From Patescibacteria group bacterium UBA5532 (GTDB lineage: Bacteria > Patescibacteriota > Gracilibacteria > BD1-5 > UBA2023), in the NCBI GenBank assembly GCA_002426885.1, contig DINU01000018.1:62001-126000 (forward strand): 64,000 nt of DNA, written 5' to 3'. Below are positions 1 through 10,233 of this stretch, in pieces. The notes beneath the pieces were generated by a model that was not told the origin of the DNA, searched no databases, and saw nothing but the letters and a program-made list of their open reading frames with translations. Numbering within the stretch: the first letter of the stretch is position 1; every line of letters begins with the position of its first letter. Both the position numbers and the translations under genes were made by a program.

Positions 1-2
1 AT

Positions 3-701
3 TTTCGTCAGCTTTTCTGGACCGCAGAACATGCATGGGCTGATCTACTCGCAGGAAAAGAACTCATTCACGTGATGAATGGATTTATTTCACTGAAAGA
101 AGGGGCGATGTCGACGCGAGAATGACGATTTATCGAGCTTAAGAATCTGATCGAGGAGAGTTTCTCACGGACAGAGAAAATCCTCACAGAAAAAAATATT
201 CATCTAAGCGAGGAAAATAAAAAAGCGATCGCGATGGGTGCGATCCAGTATTCATATCTCTCAGTGGATCGCGAACGTGATATTATTTTCGACTGGGATA
301 AGGCACTGAGCTTCGAAGGAAACTCGGGTCCATATATTCAGTATGCGTATGTCCGAGCGAAGAAGCTCGCTGATGAAGCACGAAAACGCGGCATTTTTCC
401 AGAAGAAAAAAATCTCAGAGAAGCAAATCTCGTGGTTCATGATCGGCTCTTGATACGAATGCTCGCACAATTTCAGGAAAAAGTGATGCTCACGGCGAAA
501 ACCCAGAAACCCCATCATCTCGCTGTTTTTCTCTATGAGCTTGCCGTGACACTGAATGCGTTCTATGTCCATACGCCGAAGATTCTCGAGGAGAAAAATC
601 CTGAAGTGCGAGACTTTCGTCTCGCACTGATCGAGAAAACAGGAGAAATGCTACAGGTGGGATTCGGACTTCTCGCGATCGATATGCCGAGTGAGATGTA
701 G
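3..701 (+). CDS. argS: Arginyl-tRNA synthetase, C-terminal part (5' end outside window)
   Basis: This enzyme charges tRNA-Arg in the cytoplasm. The visible part runs from the end of the Rossmann catalytic domain through the KMSKS-type loop, seen here as G-A-M-S-T-R-E-G (codons 102-125). The final Gly of that motif is an in-frame TGA at 123-125. It is followed by the class Ia stretch FDWDKALSFEGNSGPYIQYA (about 285-345), the strong ArgRS signature, and then by the DALR anticodon-binding helices up to the TAG at 699-701. The usual Lys of KMSTR is Ala here. The gene runs off the left edge, so its start and HIGH motif are not visible. The family call is secure. Confidence 0.95.
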
Positions 702-735
702 AGGAGAAAGTGAGGATGTATAAATCTAGAAAAAA

Positions 736-1344
736 CTATGGCTCATATTTCTGAAGTTCAAGTAGACACAAGTCAATCGTCCATTGAAATTGCATTGGCA
801 GTCACCATGGATTGGAGTTCGTCATATTAAAATCTCGTACCCGCTCGAGAAGTTCCATGATAGATTCTTTTTGCTCTTTCGTGAGAGTCATTTCTCCTCG
901 CCCAAGAGACCAACGGATGGAATTAATGAGGGCTGATTGGGTTGATCCATCGAGAAATATAGCCCCATATAACTCATGATTATAGTCCCTTTCAGTAAGA
1001 AAGTTATAAATCCATTCTATTGGAATGAGATTATCAGGATCAAATATAATTTCTGGAGTACGTTCATACTCAAGTACAAAACCAATGAGGCGATAGTAGT
1101 AGAGTTTTTTCCGATCTGTTTCTGTCAAAAGATAAATTTTCTCTGTTTGCTGAGGAATTCATGTTGTATATTCTTGTGTGATATTGCCTGGGGTTCTTTC
1201 TCTGAGAAATAAGAAAGAAAATAATACACCCGCCAATATGCAGAGTATGATAAGAAATATTTTATGTTTCTTAGAAAGAGAAGATGTGGAAAGTTGGTGC
1301 ATAATGAATATCTGAGAAAAAGCCGAATTTTCGTAAAGAATCAA
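736..1344 (-). CDS. Membrane-anchored protein of unknown function
   Basis: Not recognised. The frame is open across two TGA (Gly) codons, at 1159-1161 and 802-804, and ends with TAG at 736-738, giving up to 202 residues. One hydrophobic segment near residues 28-47 (IFLIILCILAGVLFSFLFL) follows a Ser/Lys-rich N-terminus and suggests a single-pass anchor with the C-terminal part outside. The true start may be the second ATG at 1302, which would put the anchor closer to the N-terminus. It lies 30 nt downstream of the YecM-like gene on the same strand and is probably the last gene of a three-gene operon. Confidence 0.65.
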
Positions 1345-1374
1345 AAATCAGGAAATGAAGTACACAAATGAACA

Positions 1375-1899
1375 CTACGACTTCATAACCAAATCTTTCA
1401 GCGGTATGGTATGAAATCGGAGAGCACTTTTCTCAAACTGAAGAGTGATGGCAGGATTTGGGTCTTGTCAATCCACTTTCCCTTCAGCATATTTCACAAT
1501 ATACTGATTGTTCTTTGGTTCTAGAATATTTCCATACTGTTTCTCTATTCTATCTCGGAGGATAACAAGAGATGGTGTATAATCACCGAGCACCCCCTCG
1601 ATATGATCCCATCATCCTTTTGTAGCTCATTCTTTTGGATACATAAACTCGAGTACTTCGATTTTCTGATGAAGAAAAGTTACTGGTTCTTCGAGAATGT
1701 ACACAAGAATGGGTCTTCATGAAATTATGGCAGTATCGATACAGTATCCCGATGTATCGAGAGTTTTTTTACATTCTTCCACATCCTGAAATGTCGATCT
1801 ATATGCGATATGATCAACCGTGAGTCGATCAAGCGATATATTCAAAGAATCAAGATCTTGCTGAAGTTGCTGTAAAAATGAATCAAGGGTAGAAAACAT
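1375..1899 (-). CDS. YecM-like VOC-fold protein
   Basis: 174 residues. The order of motifs follows the YecM family (vicinal oxygen chelate fold, function unknown in E. coli). LTVDHIAYRS near residues 26-35 carries the first His. It is followed by GRPILVYILEEPV, then a core of the type GATKGWDHIEGVLG that resembles the YecM segment GWEHIE. Several of these glycines are TGA codons (1717, 1627, 1612). The ATG at 1899 lies 10 nt after the stop of the upstream frameshifted gene, which supports co-transcription. YecM proteins have been suspected to bind metal or act as isomerases; the substrate cannot be told from the sequence. Confidence 0.75.
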
Positions 1900-1909
1900 G
1901 GTGAAAAAA

Positions 1910-2912
1910 TTAAGAATTATTTTTTAAGATTATTTTTGCAGACTGGTTAATTAGGTATCTGGCAGGACATACTCTCATAATTGTATCAAGATTTCTAGAT
2001 ACCAAACCATGGTCGGAATCAACCATGAGTATTGGGAATTTTCGATGAAAAGTAGAATCTTGTATGGATAAAGAATCATTAAATACCTTCATGAGAATAT
2101 CAGGAGAAAAAGTGAGATGTTCTTGATTTATCTTTTGAATCAAGCGAGGAGTAATATTTGTAAGTATCGTCTTCATAATCTTCGGATCATGGGTATAAAT
2201 ATAGCCCCCTTCGACATTTTTATGTACAATAATTCAAGGTTCTAAATGGGTAAGCAAATGTTCACACCTCTCAGGATTGGATTCGAGATATGATCTTAAA
2301 ATAAGAAAAATGATTTCACAAATACCCCGATAGAGTGACTGAATCTGGGGTTCCTGTAAAATAAGATTCATAGATTCAGTGAGTTCGGAACGTGTAAAAT
2401 AATCTCGTTCTGCAACAAACAAATTCGCAAGAATATCACACTGTGTTTCTGTGATATTTTTGGGATCGATCAACTTAAAATCTTTTGTATGCTTGACATC
2501 TCGAGTAATTATTTGAATTACCCCCTTAAGGGATTGTGACACGCTTTTTTCTCCATTTAATTGCTCTTCTATATAATTTATAGTATTAAGAAAAAATGGA
2601 TCTAATTGCATTAATTTCTTTACTGTATCCCAACGTGTTTCAATATCTATTTCTTTTTCAAACAAAATTCGTATATCATTTTCATCTAAAACATGTGGAT
2701 AATTGAAGGGGGGGGGGTGCAGACTCAGCAGTATAATTTTTTACGATATGATCAAATTCTTTATTCATCAATGCAGAAAATCTCAGTAATACTGATTTTT
2801 CTGATTGAGAGAAAGAGGGTGAATTTCACTGAATATAAGGTCTAGTGGGTATTCAAAATGTTTCAGTATACTCATCAATCAAATCCGAGAATGGACATTC
2901 TTTAGTAGACAT
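1910..2912 (-). pseudogene. Unknown protein gene split by a +1 shift in a C10 tract
   Basis: Not recognised as a family. The ATG at 2912 opens a frame (MSTKECPFSDLIDEYTETFG...) that runs into ten G on the plus strand (2708-2717, C10 in the mRNA) encoding Pro-Pro-Pro. Beyond the tract that frame gives unrelated sequence. The next frame continues without a break (FNYPHVLDENDIRILFEKE...) to the TAA at 1910, crossing a TGA-Gly at 2234. Removing one base of the tract gives a single protein of about 333 residues with no stop. It may be a real mutation, a phase-variable switch, or a homopolymer sequencing error. It heads the operon with the YecM-like gene. Confidence 0.6.
2708..2717. repeat. Homopolymer G10 (C10 in the transcript)
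   Basis: Ten consecutive G on the plus strand inside the minus-strand coding region. Nine would keep the two halves of the gene in frame. Poly-C/G tracts of this length are classical slipped-strand phase-variation sites, and also a typical place for assembly or sequencing error. Confidence 0.9.
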
Positions 2913-3076
2913 AAAAGGATTAAAGAAAACAACTCCATACTAAAGTAAATTTTCAAATAAACAAGTGAAAAAAACTTTCTAGAGGTACACCCCCTTTTTT
3001 TCAATCACCCCAGAAATCGAAGGAAGCAAAATTGAAGCCCCCCAGGAAGAAAACTTGCGAGTGAAGGTATTTTTCC

Positions 3077-3082
3077 TATACT
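3077..3082 (+). promoter_or_regulatory. Extended -10 box (TATACT) giving a likely leaderless start
   Basis: TATACT ends six bases before the ATG at 3089, so transcription would begin at or next to the A of the start codon. No purine-rich ribosome binding site is present. Confidence 0.5.
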
Positions 3083-3088
3083 TTTTGC

Positions 3089-4669
3089 ATGCGATTTCTC
3101 AGAAACATACTCATGTGACTCGCCGTCACGTTACTCCTTATGGGGAGTCTCTATGCGGATGAACTTCCTTTCACAGATGTCCTTCCATGAGATACGTACC
3201 ACAGTGCTATCAGACAGCTCTACGAGGCAGGAATCATCACGGATACATTCGAGCATGTATTTCGACCACACGATACGATCGATCGTGATGCTTTCACGGC
3301 ACTCGTACTCGGTGCGAGCTGTCAGTCCTGTACCCTTCCGACTGTCGACGATATTATCCGTTTTCGTTCCGATCCATTTCCCGACGTTACGAAAGTGAAT
3401 CGTTATTTTTACTGTATTTCTCGATCAAAAATCTCAGATATCGCCCAGGGATACATGATCGATCCGAATACAGGGATCGCATGATGTCAGGATGGTGTGA
3501 CTTCGACGCGGACGCTTTTTTGTCCGAGTGATCGGATCTCACGCATCGAGGCCACAGCGATGCTCCTGCGTGAAGCAGGCCTCTGGGATGATACGAGAAA
3601 TCAGGACGTGTCCCGCACGATCGCCATCACTGATGTCAGTGACTACTGGTATGGATACGCGAAAAAAGGGATCGAGACGGGGCTGATACATTTTTGATCC
3701 GGTGGAAAAATCTATCCCGATGATTCCGTCACACGTTGAGAATTTGCGATTATGGCGGCGAGAACACTCCGGATGAATCAGTGTTCACCTCTCGAGGAGA
3801 CGCTCGCACTTACAATAGATATAGAAGAAAATGACGGAAATTATACCTTTCGGGGAGTAACAGAAGATATCTGATCTGCGACGTATGTGTGGAATCTTTA
3901 TAATATGATGACGGATGAGAGTCTTACACAGTCAGGGAAAAACCTGAGTGATATGACACTTGGGACAGGAAGCTGGATTATCACACTTACCGTGACTGAC
4001 AGCGCAGGAAATACCGGTACGAGTACACAGAATCTCTCTGTATGATCAGGAAATAGCGCGATAACTTCATCTATTACTGTCAGTAATCTGACACCATTTG
4101 CTGGAGAGTGAGTCGTATTCGATGCGACGATCACCGGCGGAACTCCTCCATATGAATCCTACTGGAATTTCTCGGATGGATCGCAGTCGATCGAGAAGAC
4201 TGTCGTCCATACTTTCACGACAGCATGATACTATAGCGTCACGTATATGGTCCGCGATGAGACGGGCGACACGAGTGTGAGCAAGCTCGTAATCCATGTA
4301 CTTCCATTCGAAGATAGTGATGGTGATGGTGTTATCGACACTGACGATCGCTGTCCTCATGTACAGTGACCGGGTGAAAATGCGTGATGTCCACTCCTAC
4401 CATGAGATACTGCCGAGAATCCGATCGGAGGGACGATCGACTGGTACGAAAGTGCTGTCGATACACTCACATCAGAGAATATCTGTCTCGCGAATCGGGT
4501 ACGATGAAGTTCTGCGATTCTCAGTACGACATCGTGTGCGAGTTGCCCCTGTGAATTCACACTCGACTCGATGAATCCACTCGAGGCGTGTGATATTATT
4601 TTTCCGGTTATTCTCTCTCCCGATAAGAACTCTCTATACTCCCGCGGGAATACATATCAGATTCAGTAA
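3089..4669 (+). CDS. Secreted SLH-domain surface protein with PKD-like and calcium-binding repeats
   Basis: 526 residues. An N-terminal signal sequence (hydrophobic to about residue 23, ending SLYA-DE) is followed by three S-layer homology repeats: PFTDVLPGDTYHSAIRQLYE near 27, the RISRIEATAMLLREAG segment near 150, and ITDVSDYWYGYAKKGIETGL near 180. Two PKD-like beta-sandwich domains follow, with the second ending VTYMVRDETGDTS near 395. Then comes a thrombospondin type 3-like Asp repeat, DSDGDGVIDTDDRCP. SLH domains normally tether proteins to cell-wall polysaccharide, so this is probably a surface adhesin or S-layer component. At least eight TGA-Gly codons interrupt it under the standard code. 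It ends TAA, with DUF58 starting 2 nt later. Confidence 0.8.
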
Positions 4670-4671
4670 TT

Positions 4672-5472
4672 ATGATGGAGCTCTCTTCACATCACCGAAG
4701 TGTTTCACTTTTCTCAGGAGAGACGCGATCACGATATCGTGGATCTGGGACAGAATACGCAGAGTGAAGACTCTACTCTTCGCTCGATGATGCGAGAAAT
4801 ATCGACTGGAAAGCGACTGCTCGCGTTCCATTTCCGATTATTCGCCAGTACGAATCATCCCGGGAGCTGAAGGTATATATCGTGCTCGATCTCTCTGCGA
4901 GTTTTTTCTTTTCTGTGAAAAATATCCCCGGGAAATCAGATCATCTCGCTCACATGCTCGAGCAGGTTCTCGATGCGAGTCGTGTGATGAATCATAGTGT
5001 CGGGCTTCTCTCACATGATATCTTTATCCCCTGTAAAAGTGGAAAAAATCATATCGAATACGTTCGGACGAGTATCGAACATGCACCAGAGAAGATACAG
5101 TGAAATACAGAAACACTCATAGAAAGTATCGAAAAGCAAAAAATCGAGAATACACTTCTACTTTTTTTTACTGATTCAGATAGATTAGAGTGACTCGAGC
5201 GTATCAGTACACAGAATGACTGTATCTATATCCATATCTCTCATGTCGTGGAAGAGTACCCTGAGCAGTATACTGATATCGGACTCATCGCATATGGAAA
5301 AAAAAGTGGTGTTCTCTCAGGAGGAGATCACATGCGCTATCGAGACGCTCGGACACGGAAACTCGCGCAGATTTCTGAAAATATTACTCGAAGTGGTGCG
5401 TCATTCTGGCGGACGTACAGCACAGAAGAAGATTGGGAAATGCGCTGGAATTACTTTATGCGAACTCGATAA
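4672..5472 (+). CDS. DUF58 family protein (vWA-like)
   Basis: 266 residues. The N-terminus carries the DUF58 hallmark: SRYRGSGTEYAEGRLYSSLD followed by ARNIDWKATAR, then an Arg/Glu-rich strand and the vWA MIDAS-like motif VLDLSASFFF near residue 72. TGA codons encode Gly at three points, including YAEG. DUF58 proteins usually accompany MoxR AAA ATPases and are thought to assist assembly of surface or enzyme complexes. No MoxR gene is visible here. The gene starts directly after the SLH protein and is followed 9 nt later by dprA, so all three are probably in one transcript. Confidence 0.85.
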
Positions 5473-5481
5473 CCTTTCCTC

Positions 5482-6579
5482 ATGACCGATTCATGCATCG
5501 CTCTCGTCCTTCTCCACTCTCTCGGTTTTACACATCGAGAGCTTCGATCGTATTTTCTCGAGACAGAGAATCCGCTTCCGCCAGAGGTATTCTTCGCATC
5601 ACTCAGCCCTGAAATCCTGAGAAGCATCCGAATAAAAGACGAGAAGATCGGAAAAATACTCGAGAAAAAAAGAAATCTCGATGAAGGAGCGATCCGTAAA
5701 CTCCTCGCAGAAAAAAATATCTCGATCATCACATGGGATGATCCACTCTATCCAGAACGACTGAAACGCATCGGACATGCACCATTTTTTTTCTATATAC
5801 GTGGAATCTTGAGAAATAATCTCCCGTATATCGCTTCTGTCTGATCACGAAAACATACGAACTATGCGGAGCGATCCCTCAGAAATATCCTCCCAGAAAT
5901 TATCCGAAATGGATACGGTATCATCAGTGGTGGAGCCTACGGAGTCGATACACTCGCGCATACGATCGCACTCGAGCAGTGAGGCTATACGATTTCTGTC
6001 ATCGGGACCGGGATCGATCGCGCATACCCCGCGGAGAATAAGTCACTCTTTGAATCGATTATAAAAAGTGGCGGGGCAATCCTCTCACATTTTCCACTCG
6101 GTACCGGACCGGAGCTTTATAATTTTCCGATCAGAAACGAGATCATCGCCGGCATGTCTCAGTGAGTCCTGATCGCAGAAGCATGACTCTCGTCAGGGAC
6201 GCTCATCACCGCACAGCTCGCGCTCGAGCATGGATGTGATGTTTTTGCGGTACCGGGAGATATCGATCGTGAGACGAGCAAGGGTACGAATATGCTCATC
6301 GCGACCGGACAGGCGAAGTGTACACGCAGTGCAGAGGATATTCTGGAGGAATACGGTGTCATCCCTTCATCTGAGGAAAAAGAAGAAAAAATACTTCCGA
6401 CTTTTTCTTCTGAACTTCAGGGGCATATCTATGCACATATTCAGAATGGTATAAAAAGGCCCGATGCTCTCGCAGAAGCACTCGAGAACGATGTCAGCAC
6501 GATTCTCCTCGAGCTCTCGATGATGGAAATCAGTGGATATATTCTCCTCGATACGCTTGGCGAGTATCATATACAATAA
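5482..6579 (+). CDS. dprA: DNA processing protein DprA
   Basis: 365 residues. DprA loads RecA on single-stranded DNA taken up during transformation. The Rossmann core is clear. VGSRKHTNYAERSL is the phosphate-binding loop, with Gly as TGA at about 5842. It is followed by SGGAYGVDTLAH, VIGTGIDRAYPAENKSLFE, FPIRNEIIAGMSQGVLIAEA and GSNMLI-type GTNMLIATGQA. A C-terminal winged-helix DML1-like region follows from about residue 300. An N-terminal helical (SAM-like) extension covers residues 1-100. The presence of dprA together with type IV pilus genes in this window fits natural competence. Start ATG is preceded by CTTTCCTC, with no Shine-Dalgarno. Confidence 0.95.
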
Positions 6580-6601
6580 CGCGATTATCCTATTTTATAT
6601 C

Positions 6602-7705
6602 ATGCGTATTCTTATCGTCGCTGGAAAAAATCCATTTCATACCCTGGGTGGGACAGAAAATACGATCTGATACCTGGCGCATGCATTCGCTGAGCAGGGG
6701 CACGAGGTGCATGTGACGATCGATGATCCTGATACCTGAGATAAAATCTTGCCATGAATCACGCCCATATATTTTCCGAGCATTCTGCACCATATTCCGG
6801 GCGGATTTCCACTGAATGAGATATGCTATGCGTGGAAAATCCGGCGTTACACGCATATTTTCCAGCCTGATATTGTACTCGATAATGCGAGTATTGCCTT
6901 CCTGAATACGCCGAATCCACCGATCGTTACGATCGCACATGGTACAAATCGTGGAAATGCACGCTCACGTTCGATCCGTTCCTTCGGTGATTCTATGCGA
7001 TTTCTGTACCGAGTATATCGTGGCTGGCTTCAGGCACGCGTGTTTCAGCGAGCGACACGCGTGGTCGCGCTATCAGAACGTGTACAGTGAGAAATCCGCG
7101 ATTTATACCATATTCCAGAAGAGAAAATTCACATCATTCATAATGGTACTCCATTTCTCGCAAGTATGGAAGAATATCAGGATCGTCTTCTGCGGACGAA
7201 GCTCATGACGGGGATTTTTGTCTCGTCGGATCATCGCTGGAAAGGGATTCATATCGTGGAAGCACTCGCACGCAAGATGCCAGAACGGACATTTCTCGTC
7301 TGTGGATCGACATATCTACCAAAAGTAAAAAATATCGAATATCGAGGAAATCTCGATCTACAAAAGCTACGAGAGCTCTATCGGGAAGCGGATTTTTTTA
7401 TCCTGCCTTCTCAGTATGAGTGACAGTCTCTCGCCGTTCTCGAAGCGATGTCTCTCGGACTTCCGATTATCGGAGGCAGAGAAATCGATCCCAAGATTGA
7501 GCAGTCAGCATCGATCGGGATTATTCTCGAAGATCGACAGGATGTGGAAAAATATATGGAGGAAATACACACTCTCGAGGAAAATACTGAGAAGCTCAGG
7601 CATATCATGTGATCGAATATGGAGCGCATGCGATCCTACACATGGGAAAAACAAGCACGAAAATATCTTCATCTTTTCGAGGAAATAGAGAAAAACAAGT
7701 TATAA
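6602..7705 (+). CDS. Family 4 (GT-B) glycosyltransferase
   Basis: 367 residues with the GT-B layout. The N-terminal Rossmann half starts MRILIVAGKNPFHTLGGTE, with a Gly-rich loop, and continues to VTIAHGTNRG. The C-terminal half contains VVALSERVQGEIRDLY, the linker IHIIHNGT, the donor-binding segment SSDHRWKGIHIVEAL and the EX7E-like region FFILPSQYEGQSLAVLEAMS. Such enzymes transfer sugars from nucleotide or lipid donors in capsule, glycan or glycolipid synthesis; the acceptor is unknown. It lies 22 nt after dprA. Six or more TGA-Gly codons interrupt it, including the Gly of YEGQSL. Confidence 0.85.
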
Positions 7706-7776
7706 GTTTTTTAAATTCATACTGATGACACGAAGCGGTAATCGGGAATTTTGGTAAGAAACTGGGAAACAAAAAA

Positions 7777-7918
7777 ACAAGCCGAAGATGTGTCATTGCC
7801 TCGCCAAGACAGGAATCTACGCTGGCGAGAAACTATAGAGTCGAATTTTCATGAAGGAATTCTATGCGAAAGAAACTGTATTCTGGAATATATCTGGAAT
7901 GACATACCTTCGGCTTGT
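7777..7918. repeat. MITE-like intergenic repeat, best-preserved copy
   Basis: The 308-nt gap 7706-8013 has no gene. It contains a 142-bp element bounded by a perfect 11-bp inverted repeat, ACAAGCCGAAG (7777-7787) and CTTCGGCTTGT (7908-7918). Inside these lie TGTCATT (7791-7797) and AATGACA (7898-7904). The interior holds the segment GAATTCTATGCGAAAGAAA, which recurs at 9690-9708. No transposase frame is present, so it would be a non-autonomous element. Confidence 0.65.
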
Positions 7919-7987
7919 ACCTAGGCAAAGAATTGAGAAAAGGAAAACTCGATTTGCTCTTTTTCATTGAAAGTATAAAAATACACA

Positions 7988-7993
7988 TATAAT
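7988..7993 (+). promoter_or_regulatory. -10 box (TATAAT) for the Nudix/murG unit
   Basis: TATAAT lies 20 bases upstream of the ATG at 8014, implying a leader of about 14 nt that is almost purely pyrimidine (CTCTTTTTTTTCTC). Confidence 0.45.
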
Positions 7994-8013
7994 ACAGTCC
8001 TCTTTTTTTTCTC

Positions 8014-8484
8014 ATGCAAAATCCCTCTTTTCCCTCCGTCGTGCGCGGAATCATCATCAACCCAGAAGAAAAAATCCTCATGGTACGCCACAGAAAAAGT
8101 GATCCCTGGGTATTTCCTGGATGACACGTCGAAGCGAATGAATCCCTTCATGATGCGATGCTTCGCGAGGTAAGCGAAGAACTCCGGATCACATGTACCT
8201 TCCAAGAAGGTCAGTATGAAGAGCCTCTTCCATGAGAAGAAGGTCTCGTGATGATCCCACTCCCGATCACCGGATATCAGCTCTCATACACGAGAGGAGA
8301 AAAAGATCGCTCTCGCACAGAGTATATTTTCGTTCTCGAGACAGAAGATAGAGTCTGAGAAACGCAACAAGAAGAGATACTCGAACATGCGTGGTTCGAT
8401 CCCGAGGATATCGCTGGCGGAAAAGTCGAGACATTTCCGATGAATCAGCGGATCGTAGAAAAGCTTTTTTACGGGGAAGAATAA
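8014..8484 (+). CDS. Nudix hydrolase
   Basis: 156 residues. The Nudix box GX5EX7REUXEEXGU is complete: G-H-V-E-A-N-E starts near residue 37 and LREVSEEL ends near 57, followed by the GYQ/LSYT beta strands and a C-terminal helix. The preceding Gly (PGGH) is partly encoded by TGA. Nudix enzymes cleave nucleoside diphosphates linked to another moiety, such as oxidised dNTPs, ADP-ribose or NADH. The substrate cannot be predicted from this sequence. It is followed 10 nt later by murG. Confidence 0.9.
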
Positions 8485-8494
8485 TATCCTTCTT

Positions 8495-9559
8495 ATGGGA
8501 AATACGAACTGAACATCGAAGCTATTTCATGTGCTCGATCAGTACGAGTGTATCGCATGTGTCGGCGGAGGAAGTGGCGGACATATTCAGCCGATTCTTT
8601 CTCTGATCGAGAAATTCCGACAGGAAAATCGAGAGAAAGATTTTCTCTGGATCGGCGGGAGAAAGAGTATGGAGTCAGAAAAAGCGCGCGAAGCGCGCAT
8701 TCCATTTTACTCGATCGCGACGACGAAACTCGAGACAACTCGCTCATGGAGGATATTTCTCTACCCTTTCGGGATTTTCCGAGGATTTCTCCGAGCGAGA
8801 AAGATACTCCAGAAGAAGCGACAGGAATATCCGAATCTCTGTGTCTTCTCGAAGGGTGGACCAGGATCGATCGCCGTCGGGCTCGCCACATGGTTACTCG
8901 GGATTCCGCTCTACATCCATGAATCAGATACGATTCCTGGGCAGGCAAATCGATATGTCTGATATTTTGCGACGCGGATTTTCCTCGGTTTTGCAGAAGC
9001 ATGAAAATATTTTCCAGCATGAAAATCTGAAGTTATCGGGCAGATTCTCCACCCGATTTTCCTCGAACACAGGAAAAATACGACCTCGATCGCATGGCGA
9101 ACGAATCTTCCGCATATTCTCGTGATCTGTGGAAGTCAGGGATCGCGTGCGATTTTTACGACACTTCTGCAGGACTGGAAAAAATTCCCGAAGGCTGAGT
9201 GGATTATCGCACTCGGGACAAAAAATACAGAATTTAAGTCAGATTTTCTCGAGCTCAATAAGTCAGTAAAAGCGACGGAATGAGGATTTGTGCATGTGTA
9301 CGAATGGCTTCCGCAAGAGGCGATCGCATCGCTCGTGCGTGACTGTGATCTCGCGATTACACGTGCGAGTGCGACGACGCTCGCCGAGCTTACCTCGAGC
9401 GAGCAGAATCCGATCCGACTCATCATCATCCCACTTCCCTTCTCCGCGCGCGATCATCAGCTCGAGAATGCACGAGTCTATGAGAAGCAGTGATACACTC
9501 TGCTCGAGCAGAAGGACATCACCGAGCTTGCAAGTACAGTGGCATGAATACTAGAGTAA
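8495..9559 (+). CDS. murG: UDP-GlcNAc:undecaprenyl-PP-MurNAc-pentapeptide GlcNAc transferase
   Basis: 354 residues. MurG makes lipid II at the inner face of the membrane. The glycine-rich loop CVGGGSGGHIQP (about residue 21) is followed by FSKGGPGSIAVGLATWL, YIHESDTIPGQANRYVG and FLGFAEAGKYFPAGKSEVIGQ-type segments. The C-half has LVICGSQGSRAIFTTLL and the UDP-GlcNAc site ITRASATTLAEL. The last domain is slightly short. GTG at 8531 is an alternative start closer to the usual N-terminus; ATG 8495 was chosen because it is the first ATG after the Nudix stop. With murE on the window's other side it shows that peptidoglycan synthesis is retained. Confidence 0.95.
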
Positions 9560-9638
9560 GGGTAGAATCTCGCCAAGAGAGATAGAAAACATATCCCACC
9601 GACTCATGAAGAAAGCAAGAAGGAGGGCGAAAACAAGC

Positions 9639-9720
9639 GAGCAGGAATCCATATGTGTAAAAAGTCACAGACTCGAATTTCCGTGAGGGAATTCTATGCG
9701 AAAGAAAATGGATTCCGGGG
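9639..9720. repeat. Degenerate copy of the GCAGGAATCC...GGATTCC repeat
   Basis: GCAGGAATCCATATG (9641) and ATGGATTCCGGG (9708) bracket ACTCGAATTTCCGTGAGG and the segment GAATTCTATGCGAAAGAAA shared with the copy at 7777-7918. The outer GTCATTCC ends are lost. The rest of the gap 9560-9870 shows no gene. Confidence 0.55.
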
Positions 9721-9873
9721 TAAGCATGGAAGAATACCGTCGGATATCATTTTCTTATGAATGGGAAAATGAAATACTGGGGCGAAAATGAGACTTAATA
9801 AACATTCTTATGTGGTTATATTGCTGAATTTATAGCATAATAATGCGGTTTATCGCTTTATTTTATCTTTACA

Positions 9874-9901
9874 AAAAGGAGGACGTACGCCTCCTTTTTT
9901 C
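9874..9901. terminator. Bidirectional rho-independent terminator
   Basis: Stem AAAAAGGAGG / CCTCCTTTTT around loop ACGTACG, with A-tract and T-tract on either side. It can end tRNA-Arg transcription leftwards and any read-through from murG. Confidence 0.75.
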
Positions 9902-9912
9902 ATAGAATTTTC

Positions 9913-9986
9913 TGGTGCTCTCGACTGGGATCGAACCAGTGTCAGAGCCTTCGGAGGGCTCCATTCTTCCACTAAACTACGAGAGC
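9913..9986 (-). tRNA. tRNA-Arg, anticodon CCG
   Basis: 74 nt including an encoded CCA (TGG at 9913-9915 on the plus strand). Acceptor GCTCTCG pairs with CGAGAGC. Anticodon stem GAGCC/GGCTC encloses the loop CTCCGAA, so positions 34-36 are CCG, reading CGG. The T-arm has GGTTCGATCCC. A -10 box (ATTATA on the plus strand, 9995-10000) sits just upstream. Confidence 0.9.
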
Positions 9987-9994
9987 ATATACTG

Positions 9995-10000
9995 ATTATA
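9995..10000 (-). promoter_or_regulatory. -10 box of tRNA-Arg
   Basis: On the minus strand this reads TATAAT, eight bases before the mature 5' end. A weak -35-like TTGTAA lies about 16 nt further upstream. Confidence 0.5.
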
Positions 10001-10164
10001 TCGAAGAATGAGAAATTACAATGGAGTCTATAGAATATGCAATATTTTATGGATCGATATTTTTGAAGGAAACGAAGAAATAGGGTACACTGTACGAAGT
10101 AAAAGCCAAAACATGGCAGAAAGAGTTTTTCTCTGAGTCTTATCTTTTTCTTACCTTGCCATGC

Positions 10165-10170
10165 TATACT
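10165..10170 (+). promoter_or_regulatory. -10 box (TATACT) upstream of the VTC gene
   Basis: The context TTTTTCTTACC...TGCTATACT is almost repeated at 53677-53699, upstream of the paralogous Cthe_2159/SLH gene, so the two surface loci may share a promoter type. Transcription would start near 10177, which rules out a TTG start at 10156. Confidence 0.45.
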
Positions 10171-10233
10171 GGTCTCAGAATCAGTCGCAGGACACAAGAA
10201 ATGATTCGCCTCTTACTCTCTTACACTTCTCTT

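Noticed and set aside
10156..10233. TTG start for the VTC gene at 10156
   Set aside because: A -10 box at 10165-10170 lies inside it, so the transcript would begin downstream; ATG 10234 (or 10201) fits the family N-terminus.
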